Counted from the first letter of the stretch, positions 48,027 to 57,587 are shown. The stretch is DNA of 64,000 bases from Eikenella corrodens (GCF_003990355.1 NZ_CP034670.1:744001-808000), one strand, 5' to 3'. Notes: a model not told the origin generated them from the sequence alone. Program-made: numbers and translations.

Positions 48027-48832
48027 AGATGAACATTGGAATACGACCAAGCAAACCGAAAACTAATTTGGACAAACTGCAAACAGTAATACGCGAAGTA
48101 AAAAACTGGCCTCTATTAGTTGTCGATAAGTTTTTAGGTAGCAGGAAAAAATTGCTGTACCGCTTCCGTAATGGACTACAAGTTATTTGCCGAAGTAGAA
48201 GTACAGATATCAATGAGGCGGTAGTCGTATTATCCGGTATTGAGTACCCGCAAGAATTATGTAAACTGCCTGCGCATTCTGTAGTATTGGATATAGGCGC
48301 AAATATTGGGACTTTCGGTATCTATCTCAATCATCTGAACCGGCATACTGACTTCGTATTACATGCTTTCGAACCTTTTCCTGATAATGCGGCACTAACA
48401 GAAGAAAATTTCAAACTTAATGGCTTACGCCATTATTGTATACATCGACAGGCGATATCAGGCAGCAGCGGTACTGCACAGTTTGATATTTCCGGACAAT
48501 TCGATGCTATGCGTTTGAATGATGCCACTACGGGGAAAGAAACAATGGAGGTGGAAACCATTACACTTTCTGCTTTCTGCAGGCAGAAGAATATTGAGCA
48601 TATCCGTTTGTTAAAAATGGATATAGAGGGTAGTGAATTTGATGTGTTTAGAGCCGATGCAGAATTTATCTGTCGTCATGTGGATATTCTGTTTACAGAA
48701 TACCATTTCTCATCAAAACATCGAAATGTTTCAGCACTAACAGATCGATTGGTAGATGATTTTGATGTAATACTGGAAAATACACATACCGGTGGCGGAA
48801 TGATAATTGCTCGACGTAAGCATATTGGATGA
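48023..48832 (+). CDS. FkbM-family methyltransferase
   Basis: A 269-residue SAM-dependent methyltransferase with the glycine-rich VVLDIGANIGTFG, FEPFPDNAALTEEN and LLKMDIEGSEFDVF of the FkbM group. It probably O-methylates a sugar in the glycan. The gene is markedly AT-rich compared with those around it. Its ATG overlaps the GT2 stop (ATGA); an ATG two codons later is also possible. Confidence 0.9.
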   Translation: MKMNIGIRPSKPKTNLDKLQTVIREVKNWPLLVVDKFLGSRKKLLYRFRNGLQVICRSRSTDINEAVVVLSGIEYPQELCKLPAHSVVLDIGANIGTFGIYLNHLNRHTDFVLHAFEPFPDNAALTEENFKLNGLRHYCIHRQAISGSSGTAQFDISGQFDAMRLNDATTGKETMEVETITLSAFCRQKNIEHIRLLKMDIEGSEFDVFRADAEFICRHVDILFTEYHFSSKHRNVSALTDRLVDDFDVILENTHTGGGMIIARRKHIG

Positions 48833-48842
48833 AACCATAGTT

Positions 48843-50081
48843 ATGATAAGAAACTCAGCCCGTATTCTGCGCTTTGTCACCGCGGCCTTGGTGATTCTGA
48901 TTGCGCCGGCGTGGTGGTTTTGGCCGCCGCGCGAGTGGACTCATCCCACAGCCACCAATCTTTCCAGCTACAGCCTGCTCTTGGCCGGCCTGCTGCTCTC
49001 CTACGCTTTGAGCCGCAACCTGACGCGTTTTCCCGGCGAGCGTTCCAAGCTGTCGGTGATTCCGGTGTCGGCGATCGGGCTGGGGCTGCCGCTGGTGTTT
49101 GCCGCCATGTTGCGCCTGCCGTATTCGGTGTATTACCTGGCCGCTGGGTTTGCGCTCACGGTGCTGTATCTGTTTGCCGAAACCTGGTTGGAAAAGCGGC
49201 ACATCCGCCATCTGTACTATATTGATGTGGAAGGCATGCGCGATTTGCCGCAACTATCCAACATCCGCTGGCACGAGCTTGCCGAGCCGAGGCTACCTGA
49301 AACCGGCCGCGTAAATACGGTGGTAACCAATCTGCATGCGCCCGATTTGGGGGCGGATTGGCAGCGTTTCCTGGCCGATTGTACCTTGCGCGGCATTGCG
49401 GTTTACAACATCCGCCAGGTGGAGGAGTCGCTCACCGGCCGCGTGAAAATCCGGCATATGTATGAAAACGATTTGGGCTCGCTGCTGCCCAGCCCGGCCT
49501 ATATGGCGATTAAGCAGGCGCTGGAAGCCTTGATGGTGGTGGCCAGCCTGCCGCTCACCCTGCCGCTGATGCTGGCCACCGCGCTGGCCGTCGGGCTGGA
49601 AAGCCCGGGTCCGGTGCTGTTTGTGCAAAACCGCGTGGGCCGAGGCGGGCGCGAGTTTAAAATTTATAAATTCCGCAGCATGGTGTGCGATTCGGAAAAA
49701 CACGGCGCGCAGCTGGCGCAGGAAGGCGACGCGCGAATTACCCGCATCGGCCGCTTCATCCGCAAAACCCGGCTGGACGAGCTGCCGCAGTTTTGGAACA
49801 TTATTAAAGGCGACATGGCGCTCATCGGCCCGCGCCCCGAGCAGAAAGCCTTTGTGCGGCAGTTTGAGCAAAGCATCCCGTTCTACGGCTACCGCCACAT
49901 CGTGCGCCCCGGCCTTTCCGGCTGGGCGCAGGTGATGCAGGGCTACGCGGGCAACACAGACGAAACCCAAGTGAAAATCGAGCACGATTTCTACTACATC
50001 AAGCATTTATCATTTGCACTAGATGTGTTGATCCTGTTTAAAACGCTGAAAACGATATTAACTGGTTTTGGGGCTAGATAA
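48843..50081 (+). CDS. Undecaprenyl-phosphate sugar-1-phosphate transferase (initiating transferase)
   Basis: 412 residues from the ATG at 48843. Four or so N-terminal membrane segments (about 8-125), then a short soluble part, then the bacterial sugar transferase domain (from about 225) with GPVLFVQNRVGRGGREFKIY, KFRSM, RKTRLDELPQFWNII and LIGPRPE. It starts repeat-unit synthesis by loading the first sugar on the lipid carrier. Residue 160 or so reads an uptake sequence (EPRLPETGR). Confidence 0.92.
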   Translation: MIRNSARILRFVTAALVILIAPAWWFWPPREWTHPTATNLSSYSLLLAGLLLSYALSRNLTRFPGERSKLSVIPVSAIGLGLPLVFAAMLRLPYSVYYLAAGFALTVLYLFAETWLEKRHIRHLYYIDVEGMRDLPQLSNIRWHELAEPRLPETGRVNTVVTNLHAPDLGADWQRFLADCTLRGIAVYNIRQVEESLTGRVKIRHMYENDLGSLLPSPAYMAIKQALEALMVVASLPLTLPLMLATALAVGLESPGPVLFVQNRVGRGGREFKIYKFRSMVCDSEKHGAQLAQEGDARITRIGRFIRKTRLDELPQFWNIIKGDMALIGPRPEQKAFVRQFEQSIPFYGYRHIVRPGLSGWAQVMQGYAGNTDETQVKIEHDFYYIKHLSFALDVLILFKTLKTILTGFGAR

Positions 50082-50120
50082 AAATCTTTATTCTGATTTT
50101 TATGAAAGGAATAGGCTATT

Positions 50121-50918
50121 ATGAAAAAAGCAGAGGCAATCTTGCAATTGGCTAAAGAGTGGAGGAAATCTGGGATAAAAACCGGTGATATGGTGTTGGT
50201 CCACAGTCGGGCATCAAGAATATTAAGAGCCCTAAAGAAGTCAGGTGTTGATATCGACCCTAAAGATATTGTGGAAAGCTTTGTACAGGCTGTCGGCAAG
50301 ACAGGCACCGTGCTTTTTCCAACTTTTAATTTTGAATTCAATAACGGAGTACCTTTTGATATTGATGTAACGCCAAGCCATATGGGAGCGATTACAGAAG
50401 CAGCAAGAAAGCTTGAAGGAGCCATTCGAACCGGCCATCCTGTATATTCTTTTGCAGTTATTGGTAGAAATGCTAATATATTCAATGGAGTAGAAAATTA
50501 TAGTGGATATGGGAAAGATTCCCCTTTCGCTATTTTACATAGGAATAGAGGGAAAATTGCCGTATTGGACTTGCCAGACCAACATAGCATGACTTTTTAT
50601 CATTATGTAGAGGAGTCACTTCAGGTAAGTTATAGATTCCTAAAAAAGTTTACTGGCCGATACAAAGGGGTTAGCAGGAAAGAAGAAATTAGAGAGTTTG
50701 CCATCTATGTTAGAAACATAGAACAAGGTGTGTTAACGTATGTTAATCCAATGGGAGAGATACTTTGGGATCAGGGGTTATATACAGGTAATAAACCGCT
50801 AGAGGGGAATGGATTAAGAGTGGCTGATGCAGAAAAGGTTTTTAATGCCGTAGCTCATGTCATTCGTTCAGGTAAAGCACAAGACACCCTATATAAAATC
50901 AATCTGGAATTAAAATGA
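50121..50918 (+). CDS. AAC(3)-like (antibiotic N-acetyltransferase family) protein in the glycan locus
   Basis: This 265-residue protein shows the AAC(3) fold signatures (MVLVHSRASRI, GKTGTVLFPTFN, TPSHMGAITEAAR, active-site-like TFYHYVEE). In polysaccharide loci, members of this family are thought to acetylate amino sugars, so antibiotic resistance is not implied. It overlaps the next gene by 4 bp, and both are AT-rich, suggesting that they were imported together. Confidence 0.8.
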   Translation: MKKAEAILQLAKEWRKSGIKTGDMVLVHSRASRILRALKKSGVDIDPKDIVESFVQAVGKTGTVLFPTFNFEFNNGVPFDIDVTPSHMGAITEAARKLEGAIRTGHPVYSFAVIGRNANIFNGVENYSGYGKDSPFAILHRNRGKIAVLDLPDQHSMTFYHYVEESLQVSYRFLKKFTGRYKGVSRKEEIREFAIYVRNIEQGVLTYVNPMGEILWDQGLYTGNKPLEGNGLRVADAEKVFNAVAHVIRSGKAQDTLYKINLELK

Positions 50919-52216
50919 TTAAAGATAAAATTGGTAAAATAATGTATAAATGGGCTGAAGAATTATGGCCAATTACCAGAAGCATTACAGGTCCCGGTGT
51001 AAGGGAGACATTATATTACTTAAAAGGATTAATACCGAACTTAGATATTCATTCTATATCTAGCGGAACACCAGTATTAGACTGGGTAGTTCCAGATGAA
51101 TGGTTTATTGATGAAGCTTATATTATAGAAGTAGCTACAGGGGAAAAAATTGTAGATTTTAAGAAAAATAATCTACATGTTTTAGGGTACTCTGAACCAA
51201 TAGATAAAGTTATAACCCTTGATGAGTTGAAAGAGCATTTATATACACAGCCAGATCAACCAGATGCTATTCCATATGTCACATCATATTATAAAAGGCG
51301 ATGGGGATTTTGTATTTCACAAAATCAGAAGGACAATCTAAAACAAGGAATGTATCATGTAGTAATTCGCTCCGATCTAAGAAGGGGGAAACTTAATTAT
51401 GCAGAATTAATTATCCCAGGCCATAGTGATAAGGAAGTTCTTATTTCTACTTATATATGTCATCCATCAATGGCAAACAATGAGCTATCTGGACCAGTTG
51501 TTGTTACTGCTCTAGCTAGATGGTTACAGAGTAAGGGTAATTTAAGATATTCTTATAGAATTGTATTTATCCCAGAGACTATCGGTTCTATAGTATATCT
51601 AAGTATGAATTTAGATACATTAAAGAAAAAAGTTATTGCTGGATTTAATGTAACATGTGTGGGAGATGATAGATGCTACTCATTCTTACCATCAAGAAAT
51701 GGAAATACTATTTCTGACAGGATTGGAAAACATGTATTACAACATATTGATAAAAATTATAAAAAATATAGTTGGTTGGATAGGGGGAGTGATGAAAGGC
51801 AATATTGCGCACCTGGTATAGATTTACCTATTGCCACCATTATGCGTAGCAAATATGGAGAATATCCGGAATACCATACATCTCTGGATAACCTCTCTTT
51901 GATTAGCCCCGGCGGATTAGAAGGTGGATTCACTGCTTTACAAACAGCCTTTAATATTTTGGAAAAAAATTGCTATCCTAAAATGATTATTCTTGGAGAG
52001 CCGCAATTAGGGAAACGCGGCTTATATCCAACTATAAGTCAAAAGGGATCTGCTTCTGGTGATGTACGAAATATGATGAATATTATTTCTTATTGTGATG
52101 GCAATATATCTACTTTGGAGATCGCAGAGAAATTAGATTTGCCATTTGCAATAGTCGATGAAGTAATTAATAAACTTAATCAAAATAATTTACTAGAAAT
52201 TAGAAATATAGATTAA
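50915..52216 (+). CDS. DUF4910 aminopeptidase-like protein with C-terminal winged helix
   Basis: A 433-residue protein. It starts WAEELWPITRSITGPGVRET (typical of DUF4910/DUF2172), and a zinc-peptidase-like core has IPGHSDKEVLISTYICHPSM and EYHTSLDNLS. The last 90 or so residues look like a winged helix (GNISTLEIAEKLDLPFAIVD). Such genes recur in O-antigen and capsule loci, and the reaction is not established. CHPSMANNELSG carries Asn where relatives usually have Asp. The gene is the most AT-rich of the locus. Confidence 0.8.
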   Translation: MIKDKIGKIMYKWAEELWPITRSITGPGVRETLYYLKGLIPNLDIHSISSGTPVLDWVVPDEWFIDEAYIIEVATGEKIVDFKKNNLHVLGYSEPIDKVITLDELKEHLYTQPDQPDAIPYVTSYYKRRWGFCISQNQKDNLKQGMYHVVIRSDLRRGKLNYAELIIPGHSDKEVLISTYICHPSMANNELSGPVVVTALARWLQSKGNLRYSYRIVFIPETIGSIVYLSMNLDTLKKKVIAGFNVTCVGDDRCYSFLPSRNGNTISDRIGKHVLQHIDKNYKKYSWLDRGSDERQYCAPGIDLPIATIMRSKYGEYPEYHTSLDNLSLISPGGLEGGFTALQTAFNILEKNCYPKMIILGEPQLGKRGLYPTISQKGSASGDVRNMMNIISYCDGNISTLEIAEKLDLPFAIVDEVINKLNQNNLLEIRNID

Positions 52217-52251
52217 TTTTCTGCTTATGCACCTTTCCTAAAAGAGATCAG

Positions 52252-53292
52252 ATGATTGATTTAATAAGCCCCTCCCCCACCATCCTCGTTACCGGCGGCG
52301 TCGGTTTTATCGGCTCGCACACCGTGGTCGAGCTCATCCAAGCCGGGTACAGCCCCGTGATTATCGACAACCTCTGCAACGCCTCGCCCCAAGTTATCGG
52401 CCGCATCGCCGAAATCACCGGCCACACCCCCGCCTTTTATCAGGGCGACATCCGCGACCGCGAATTATTGCGCCGCATTTTTGCCGAACACCCCATCCAA
52501 TCCGTCATCCACTTCGCCGCCCTCAAAGCCGTGGGCGAGAGCGTGAAAAAACCGCTTGAGTATTACAGCAACAACGTTTCAGGCAGCCTCATCCTGCTGG
52601 AAGAAATGCAGCGCGCGGGCGTGAAAAGCATCGTGTTCAGCTCCTCTGCCACTGTGTACGGCGACCCGGACACCGTGCCGATTACCGAAACCGCCCCTCT
52701 CGGCGAAGCCACCAATCCCTATGGCGCATCGAAACAGATGATGGAGCGCATGATGGCCGACCTCCACACGGCCGACCCCGAATGGAGCGTGATTTTGCTG
52801 CGCTATTTCAACCCCATTGGCGCGCACCCCGGCGGCCGTATCGGTGAGCAGCCCAACGGCATTCCGAATAATTTGTTGCCCTACGTTTGCCAAGTGGCCG
52901 CAGGCAAACTGGCCGAGCTTTCCGTATTCGGCAGCGACTACCCCACCCCCGACGGCACCGGCGTGCGCGACTACATCCACGTTGTCGATCTGGCGCTCGG
53001 CCACGTGGCCGCCCTCAATAAAAAAAGCCGCGAAGCAGGCGTGCACATCTACAACCTCGGCACTGGCAAAGGCTCGTCCGTGCTGGAAATCATCCGTGCC
53101 TTCGAAACGGCCTCGGGCAAAAAAATCCCCTATGCCGTCAAACCCCGCCGCACGGGCGACATTGCCGAATGCTACGCCGACCCCGCCCGCGCCGCCGCCG
53201 AGCTGGGCTGGCATGCCGAGCGCAGCCTGGCCGACATGATGCGCGACTCTTGGCGCTGGCAAAGCGGCAACCCGAACGGGTATGGAGATTAA
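52252..53292 (+). CDS. galE: UDP-glucose 4-epimerase GalE
   Basis: A 346-residue short-chain dehydrogenase with the NAD-binding TGGVGFIGSHTVVEL, Ser-Tyr-Lys residues (SSSATVYGDP, PYGASKQMME) and LRYFNPIGAHPGG. It supplies UDP-galactose (or UDP-GalNAc) to the locus. GC-rich like the core genome, it marks the right end of the glycan locus. A hybrid hairpin of two uptake dialects follows. Confidence 0.95.
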   Translation: MIDLISPSPTILVTGGVGFIGSHTVVELIQAGYSPVIIDNLCNASPQVIGRIAEITGHTPAFYQGDIRDRELLRRIFAEHPIQSVIHFAALKAVGESVKKPLEYYSNNVSGSLILLEEMQRAGVKSIVFSSSATVYGDPDTVPITETAPLGEATNPYGASKQMMERMMADLHTADPEWSVILLRYFNPIGAHPGGRIGEQPNGIPNNLLPYVCQVAAGKLAELSVFGSDYPTPDGTGVRDYIHVVDLALGHVAALNKKSREAGVHIYNLGTGKGSSVLEIIRAFETASGKKIPYAVKPRRTGDIAECYADPARAAAELGWHAERSLADMMRDSWRWQSGNPNGYGD

Positions 53293-53592
53293 TGGCGGAA
53301 AGGCTGCCTGAAACTTTCAGGTAGCCTTTATCCAACACAGGCAGCCCGATAAGGATAGTGCTTTAATTTTGTTAAGTTTTAAGGTGCTAAATTGCTATAT
53401 CGGCCGTTGGCAGGCGCAATGGGCAGGGCGGACTTTTTGTCTATTCAAAGTTGAAGCCCAAGGGCACAGGATTTATCATGCTTACAGAAATATCGGTTTC
53501 TCAAAGCATTAAATCGATTTCGTCCGCAGTATTCCGCCGGTGGCGCAGCAAACTGCCGCCACGGCATCTTTCCATTTAAAACGGAGAGAATC
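53293..53592. other. Intergenic region before the Opa-like gene
   Basis: It contains a terminator-like hairpin (53299-53329) in which AGGCTGCCTGAAA pairs with TTTCAGGTAGCCT. The remaining 260 bp are AT-rich with no clear promoter or repeat tract. ACGGAGAGAATC precedes the next ATG. Confidence 0.7.
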
Positions 53593-54396
53593 ATGCAGAA
53601 AACCCTGATTGCCTTGGCCGTATTGGCCTTGTCTTCCGCCTCCTTGGCCGCCCCCGCAGAAGAGGGCGTGCCGTTGCACCCCATCAATGACGCCCGCTAC
53701 ACCATAACCACCGACTATGTGCACGAAAGCGGCAAAACCGACCAACTCAAATCTTCCGGCGACGGCGTTGCCCTGCGTGGCCGTGCCGATATTCCGCCGG
53801 CACAGCAGCACGCCATCCGTGGCGAGGTGGGCTACCAATATCTCGATTCCGACGTGAAAGCCGACGGCGAAAAAATCATTAACGGCGCCAGAAACCATAA
53901 CGTGGATGTGTATGGCGGCTATATGTTCTCCCCCTCAGGCTTCAAAAACGGCGGCCTGCGCGTGGGCGGCGGCCTGGGCTACAGCCACGGCAAAAGCAAT
54001 GTACACGGCCACCAAACCGATCCGGACGGCGATGCCGTGGATGCCCGCGCCGACAACCTGTATATGAAAGCCCAGGTGGAATACGAACAGCCGTTGGGCA
54101 GCGGCTGGAGCATCACCCCGTGGACGGATGCCCAAGTCAGCCTGTACCGCCGCGTGAAAGAACAATATACTCAGATCGAGTATGCCAGCGACGGCAAATA
54201 CAGGCAAAACAGCTACAACCTCGGCCTGGGCATGGATGTGAACAAGCAGGTGGGCGCCGATACCAGCCTCAGCTTCGGCTCCTACTACCGCTATACGCAT
54301 GATAAAAGCACCAGCTTTACCCACGAAGGTGCAAATGTTGACGTGCCGAAAACCAACCGCCACAGCTTCGGTGTCCGGGGCGGCGTTCGGTTCTAA
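53593..54396 (+). CDS. Opacity-family (Opa-like) outer-membrane beta-barrel protein
   Basis: This 267-residue protein has a cleavable signal peptide (MQKTLIALAVLALSSASLAA). Alternating strands follow (EVGYQYLDSDVK, VDVYGGYMFS, LRVGGGLGYSHG), and it ends GVRGGVRF with the terminal Phe needed for barrel assembly. The size fits an 8- to 10-strand barrel such as Opa or NspA. Ligands are unknown. No CTCTT-type phase-variation repeat is found in the signal peptide, unlike neisserial opa genes. Confidence 0.85.
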   Translation: MQKTLIALAVLALSSASLAAPAEEGVPLHPINDARYTITTDYVHESGKTDQLKSSGDGVALRGRADIPPAQQHAIRGEVGYQYLDSDVKADGEKIINGARNHNVDVYGGYMFSPSGFKNGGLRVGGGLGYSHGKSNVHGHQTDPDGDAVDARADNLYMKAQVEYEQPLGSGWSITPWTDAQVSLYRRVKEQYTQIEYASDGKYRQNSYNLGLGMDVNKQVGADTSLSFGSYYRYTHDKSTSFTHEGANVDVPKTNRHSFGVRGGVRF

Positions 54397-54418
54397 TGGT
54401 TGTATTGGGTTACAAGGC

Positions 54419-54452
54419 AAAAGGCTACCTGAAGTTTCAGGTAGCCTTTTTT
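54419..54452 (+). terminator. Uptake-sequence terminator of the Opa-like gene
   Basis: AAAAGGCTACCTGAA and its complement meet almost without a loop, followed by TTTTTT. Confidence 0.75.
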
Positions 54453-54465
54453 GGAAAATAAAGAA

Positions 54466-54570
54466 TATAGTGAATTAACAAAAATCAGGACAAGGCGGCG
54501 AGCCGCAGACAGTACAGATAGTACGGCAAGGCGAGGCAACGCTGTACTGGTTTAAATTTAATTCACTATA
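54466..54570. mobile_element. Correia-type miniature element, copy 4 (105 bp)
   Basis: TATAGTGAATTAACAAAAAT at the left, TTTAAATTTAATTCACTATA at the right, and the same core as copy 1. Confidence 0.85.
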
Positions 54571-54690
54571 ATCCGATATATTTCAGTTTGGGCTGCAGCC
54601 AGACTAGCGGCTATACGCAAACGCAGCAATAGCGATCTGTGGAATATCGGTTTTTGCAGGCTGGGCAACAGGCATCTGCCGGTTTATCCG

Positions 54691-54724
54691 AAAAAGGCTA
54701 CCTGAAAATTTCAGGTAGCCTTTT
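54691..54724. terminator. Uptake-sequence hairpin terminator of pta
   Basis: AAAAAGGCTACCTGAAA and its complement, with A and T runs on both sides. Confidence 0.7.
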
Positions 54725-54756
54725 GCTTGATACCTCAAGCCCACAGGGCAGGGCGC

Positions 54757-56835
54757 TTATTTGCCCATCTGCACGGCCTGGATGGCGGTGAGGGCGATGG
54801 TGTAGACGATGTCGTCCACCAATGCGCCGCGCGAGAGGTCGTTTACCGGTTTGCGCAGGCCTTGCAGCATGGGGCCGATGCTCAATACGTTGGCGCTGCG
54901 CTGTACGGCTTTGTAGGTGGTGTTGCCGGTGTTCAGATCGGGGAAGATGAACACGTTGGCTTGGCCGGCCACTTTGCTGTCGGGCGCTTTCTGGCGGCCT
55001 ACGCTGGGTACGCTGGCGGCGTCGTATTGCAGCGGGCCGTCGATGAGCAGGTCGGGGCGTTTTTCCTGCGCCAGGCGGGTGGCTTCTTTCACTTTTTCCA
55101 CATCGGCGCCGCTGCCGGAGGTGCCGGTGGAGTAGGAAATCATGGCCACTTTGGGATCGATGCCGAAGGCTTTGGCGGATTCGGCCGATTGGATGGCGAT
55201 GTCGGCCAGTTCTTCGGCGGTGGGCTCGGGGTTCACGGCGCAGTCGCCATACACGAACACCTGCTCGGGCATCAGCATGAAGAACACGCTGGACACCAGG
55301 CTGGCGCCGGGGGCGGTTTTAATCAGCTGCAGGGCAGGGCGGATGGTATTGGCGGTGGTGTGTACCGCGCCGGATACCAAGCCGTCCACGTCGTCTTGCT
55401 GCAGCATCATGGTGCCGAGTACGACACTGTCTTCCAGCGCCTGACGCGCCAAGCCGGGGGTGAGGCCTTTGTTTTTGCGCAGTTCCACCATCGGGGCGAC
55501 GTATTGCTCGCGGATGGTGTCGGGGTCGATGATTTCCAAGCCTTCGGGCAGGGTGATGCCGCGGTTGGCGGCCACTTCGCGCACGGCTTCCGGTTTGGCC
55601 AGGAGCACGCAGCGGGCGATGCCTTTGCTTTGGCAGATGGCGGCGGCTTCCACGGTGCGCGGTTCATCGCCTTCCGGCAGGACGATGCGGCGGTTGGCGG
55701 CGCGCGCCTGTTCCATCATGCGGAAACGGAAGGCGGGCGGCGACATCAGCAGCTGGCGCGGCCGGCCGATGTGGCGGCAGAGTTCTTCCGCATCAATGTG
55801 TTCGGCCACGAATTCCACCATGGTTTCCATGCGGTCGGTGTCGTCGGCGGGGATGGTTTGGTCTTGGTGCGCCAGCGCGTAGGCGGTGGCGAAAGTGTCG
55901 TGTTCGGTGAGCAGCACCGGCACGTTTTGGCTCAGCGCCGGGCTGATGATGCCCTGTACGGCAGGCGAAGGCGCGGTGCCACAGGTGAGCAGCAGGCCGG
56001 CCACCGGCACGCCGCTGAGGATTTTCAGCGAGGCGGCCATCAGGATGTCTTCACGGTCGCCGGGGGTGATGACCAGTGCGCCGGAAGTGATGCGGTGGTG
56101 CATGTGGGCGGCGTTTTGCGCGGCCACCACGATTTCTTTGGTGCGGTTGCCCAAATGCTCTTTCCCGGCAATCACTTGGGCGTTCAGGTAGCCCGCAATG
56201 TCGGCCACGCGGCGCAGCGATTTCTCCGGCGCGAAAGGCAGCACGCCCATGCAGGGGATGCCGCCGCGCACTTTGTCGGCCACTTCGGCGGCGAAGGCTT
56301 TGCTGTCGTTGCCGTGGTAGCGGTTGATGATGAAGCCGGCCACATCGGTGTGGCTGTTGGCATATTCCTGCGCGGCCAGGTTGATTTGGTCGGCCACCTG
56401 TTCGGCGCTATGGTTGCCGGCGGCGGCCACCAGGATTACGTTGGCGTTGAGCGCGGCGGCGATTTGCGCGTTTTTGTTGGCGAGGAAGCCGCGTTCGCTG
56501 TCGGGCACCACGCCTTCGATGATGGCCACGTCGTGTTCGGCGGCGGTAACCTGGTCGAAGTCGGACACCATCAGCTCGATCAAATCGTCATCACGCCCGG
56601 CGCCCACCAGCTCTTCTACTTTGGAGAGCGGCTGCGGGCGCGGCGGGTTGAGGTGGAACAGTTTGTTGGCAAACACGATGGCGGCTTCGGTGTCGCCGGC
56701 GGGAGTGGGTTTGTGCGATACCGGTTTGTAGTACACCGGACGGCGGCCGCTGCGTTGCAGGGCGCGCAGCAGGCCGAGCGAGATGCTGGTGAGGCCGGTT
56801 TTGGTGCCGATGGGCACGAGGAGGAAGTTCGGCAT
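54757..56835 (-). CDS. pta: Phosphate acetyltransferase (long form)
   Basis: A 692-residue protein: an N-terminal BioD-like P-loop domain (LLVPIGTKTGLTSISLGLLR), a DRTGG domain in the middle (about 210-320), and a C-terminal PTA_PTB domain from about 370 (RMMEQARAANRRIVLPEGDE, SYSTGTSGSGADVEKV). It interconverts acetyl-CoA and acetyl phosphate. No ackA is adjacent. A long antisense open frame across it is a GC-rich shadow. Confidence 0.95.
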   Translation of the reverse strand: MPNFLLVPIGTKTGLTSISLGLLRALQRSGRRPVYYKPVSHKPTPAGDTEAAIVFANKLFHLNPPRPQPLSKVEELVGAGRDDDLIELMVSDFDQVTAAEHDVAIIEGVVPDSERGFLANKNAQIAAALNANVILVAAAGNHSAEQVADQINLAAQEYANSHTDVAGFIINRYHGNDSKAFAAEVADKVRGGIPCMGVLPFAPEKSLRRVADIAGYLNAQVIAGKEHLGNRTKEIVVAAQNAAHMHHRITSGALVITPGDREDILMAASLKILSGVPVAGLLLTCGTAPSPAVQGIISPALSQNVPVLLTEHDTFATAYALAHQDQTIPADDTDRMETMVEFVAEHIDAEELCRHIGRPRQLLMSPPAFRFRMMEQARAANRRIVLPEGDEPRTVEAAAICQSKGIARCVLLAKPEAVREVAANRGITLPEGLEIIDPDTIREQYVAPMVELRKNKGLTPGLARQALEDSVVLGTMMLQQDDVDGLVSGAVHTTANTIRPALQLIKTAPGASLVSSVFFMLMPEQVFVYGDCAVNPEPTAEELADIAIQSAESAKAFGIDPKVAMISYSTGTSGSGADVEKVKEATRLAQEKRPDLLIDGPLQYDAASVPSVGRQKAPDSKVAGQANVFIFPDLNTGNTTYKAVQRSANVLSIGPMLQGLRKPVNDLSRGALVDDIVYTIALTAIQAVQMGK

Positions 56836-56989
56836 AGGGCTTCTTTCTTGGTAAGGGGTTAATCAATCAGCGTAAAACGGCCGAATCGACAAGGCGGCCG
56901 ACAGACGTTTGCCTGTGCTGTTTTTTGCAGGCCGCATTGTTGCACTATTAACCGGGAGCGGCAAGCGGCAGAGTGGGGGTGTTGGGAGA

Positions 56990-57019
56990 AAGGCTACCTG
57001 AAAAGTTTCAGGCAGCCTT
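56990..57019. repeat. Hybrid-dialect uptake-sequence hairpin
   Basis: AGGCTACCTGAAA on one arm faces TTTCAGGCAGCCT on the other, so the second arm carries the AGGCTGCCTGAA variant. Confidence 0.6.
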
Positions 57020-57050
57020 CATTTTGGGATCAATTGGCTATCACGGAAAT

Positions 57051-57587
57051 TCAAGCATATTGTTCCATCAGTTCTATAATTTCTTTAAAGTCTTCTCGTT
57101 CGGAACGATAGTGCTTGGTAAAAGCCAATAGCTCCATCCCGCTATTGGCATTGGGGTAGTGCACATCCCCGCCGTTTTCCAACATCTTTTTCAATACGTC
57201 CAGCCGATGCGGCATAGCGCCCATCATGCCTAAGGGAATCACATTGTCCCGATTGGGTATATTGGGGTTGGCGCCTGCTTCCAATAGGGCTAGGGCGGCA
57301 TCGCCGTTTTTAGCCTGCATGGCGTAATGCAGCGGGGTCATGCCGTAGCAGTCTTGGGCGTTTACCTCTACCCCTTTGTCTAAATAAAAATGCATAGTGG
57401 ATAACGGAGCAGGGCTATACGAGTTCATATTAGCCATATGTAAATAATTCCATTTTGCTGAATCGGTAGTACAGCAGGGATCAAATTTCCCCGTGTCGCT
57501 CATCTCTTTCAAAAAAGCTATATCGCCTTCTGAGTTCGCACGGGCTATCTGCATCCCAATATCGTTTTCATACGGATCTGTCATCAT
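57051..57587 (-). CDS. Ankyrin-repeat protein
   Basis: A 178-residue protein without a signal peptide, with ankyrin repeats at about 65-145 (DKGVEVNAQDCYGMTPLHYA, GDAALALLEAGANPNI, LKKMLENGGDVHYPN). Such small ankyrin proteins in Neisseriaceae often act as immunity or binding partners, but no toxin gene is next to it here. Its role is unknown. Confidence 0.8.
   Translation of the reverse strand: MMTDPYENDIGMQIARANSEGDIAFLKEMSDTGKFDPCCTTDSAKWNYLHMANMNSYSPAPLSTMHFYLDKGVEVNAQDCYGMTPLHYAMQAKNGDAALALLEAGANPNIPNRDNVIPLGMMGAMPHRLDVLKKMLENGGDVHYPNANSGMELLAFTKHYRSEREDFKEIIELMEQYA

Larger units (their letters stand above)
54397..54756. other. Intergenic region between the Opa-like gene and pta
   Basis: It holds a hairpin terminator (54419-54452), a Correia-type element (54466-54570) and a second hairpin (54691-54724) that can end pta on the minus strand. 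No gene is seen. Confidence 0.8.

Noticed and set aside
50121..50918. Aminoglycoside resistance gene
   Set aside because: Although the fold is AAC(3)-like, the gene is embedded in and coupled to a glycan locus, where such enzymes are expected to act on sugars.
53593..53660. Phase-variation repeat in the Opa-like signal peptide
   Set aside because: No CTCTT or other short tandem repeat is found in the leader or upstream region.
54727..56862. 711-codon plus-strand frame opposite pta
   Set aside because: It is a Gly/His/Val-rich shadow produced by GC-rich codon usage of pta, without a ribosome-binding site or recognisable domain.
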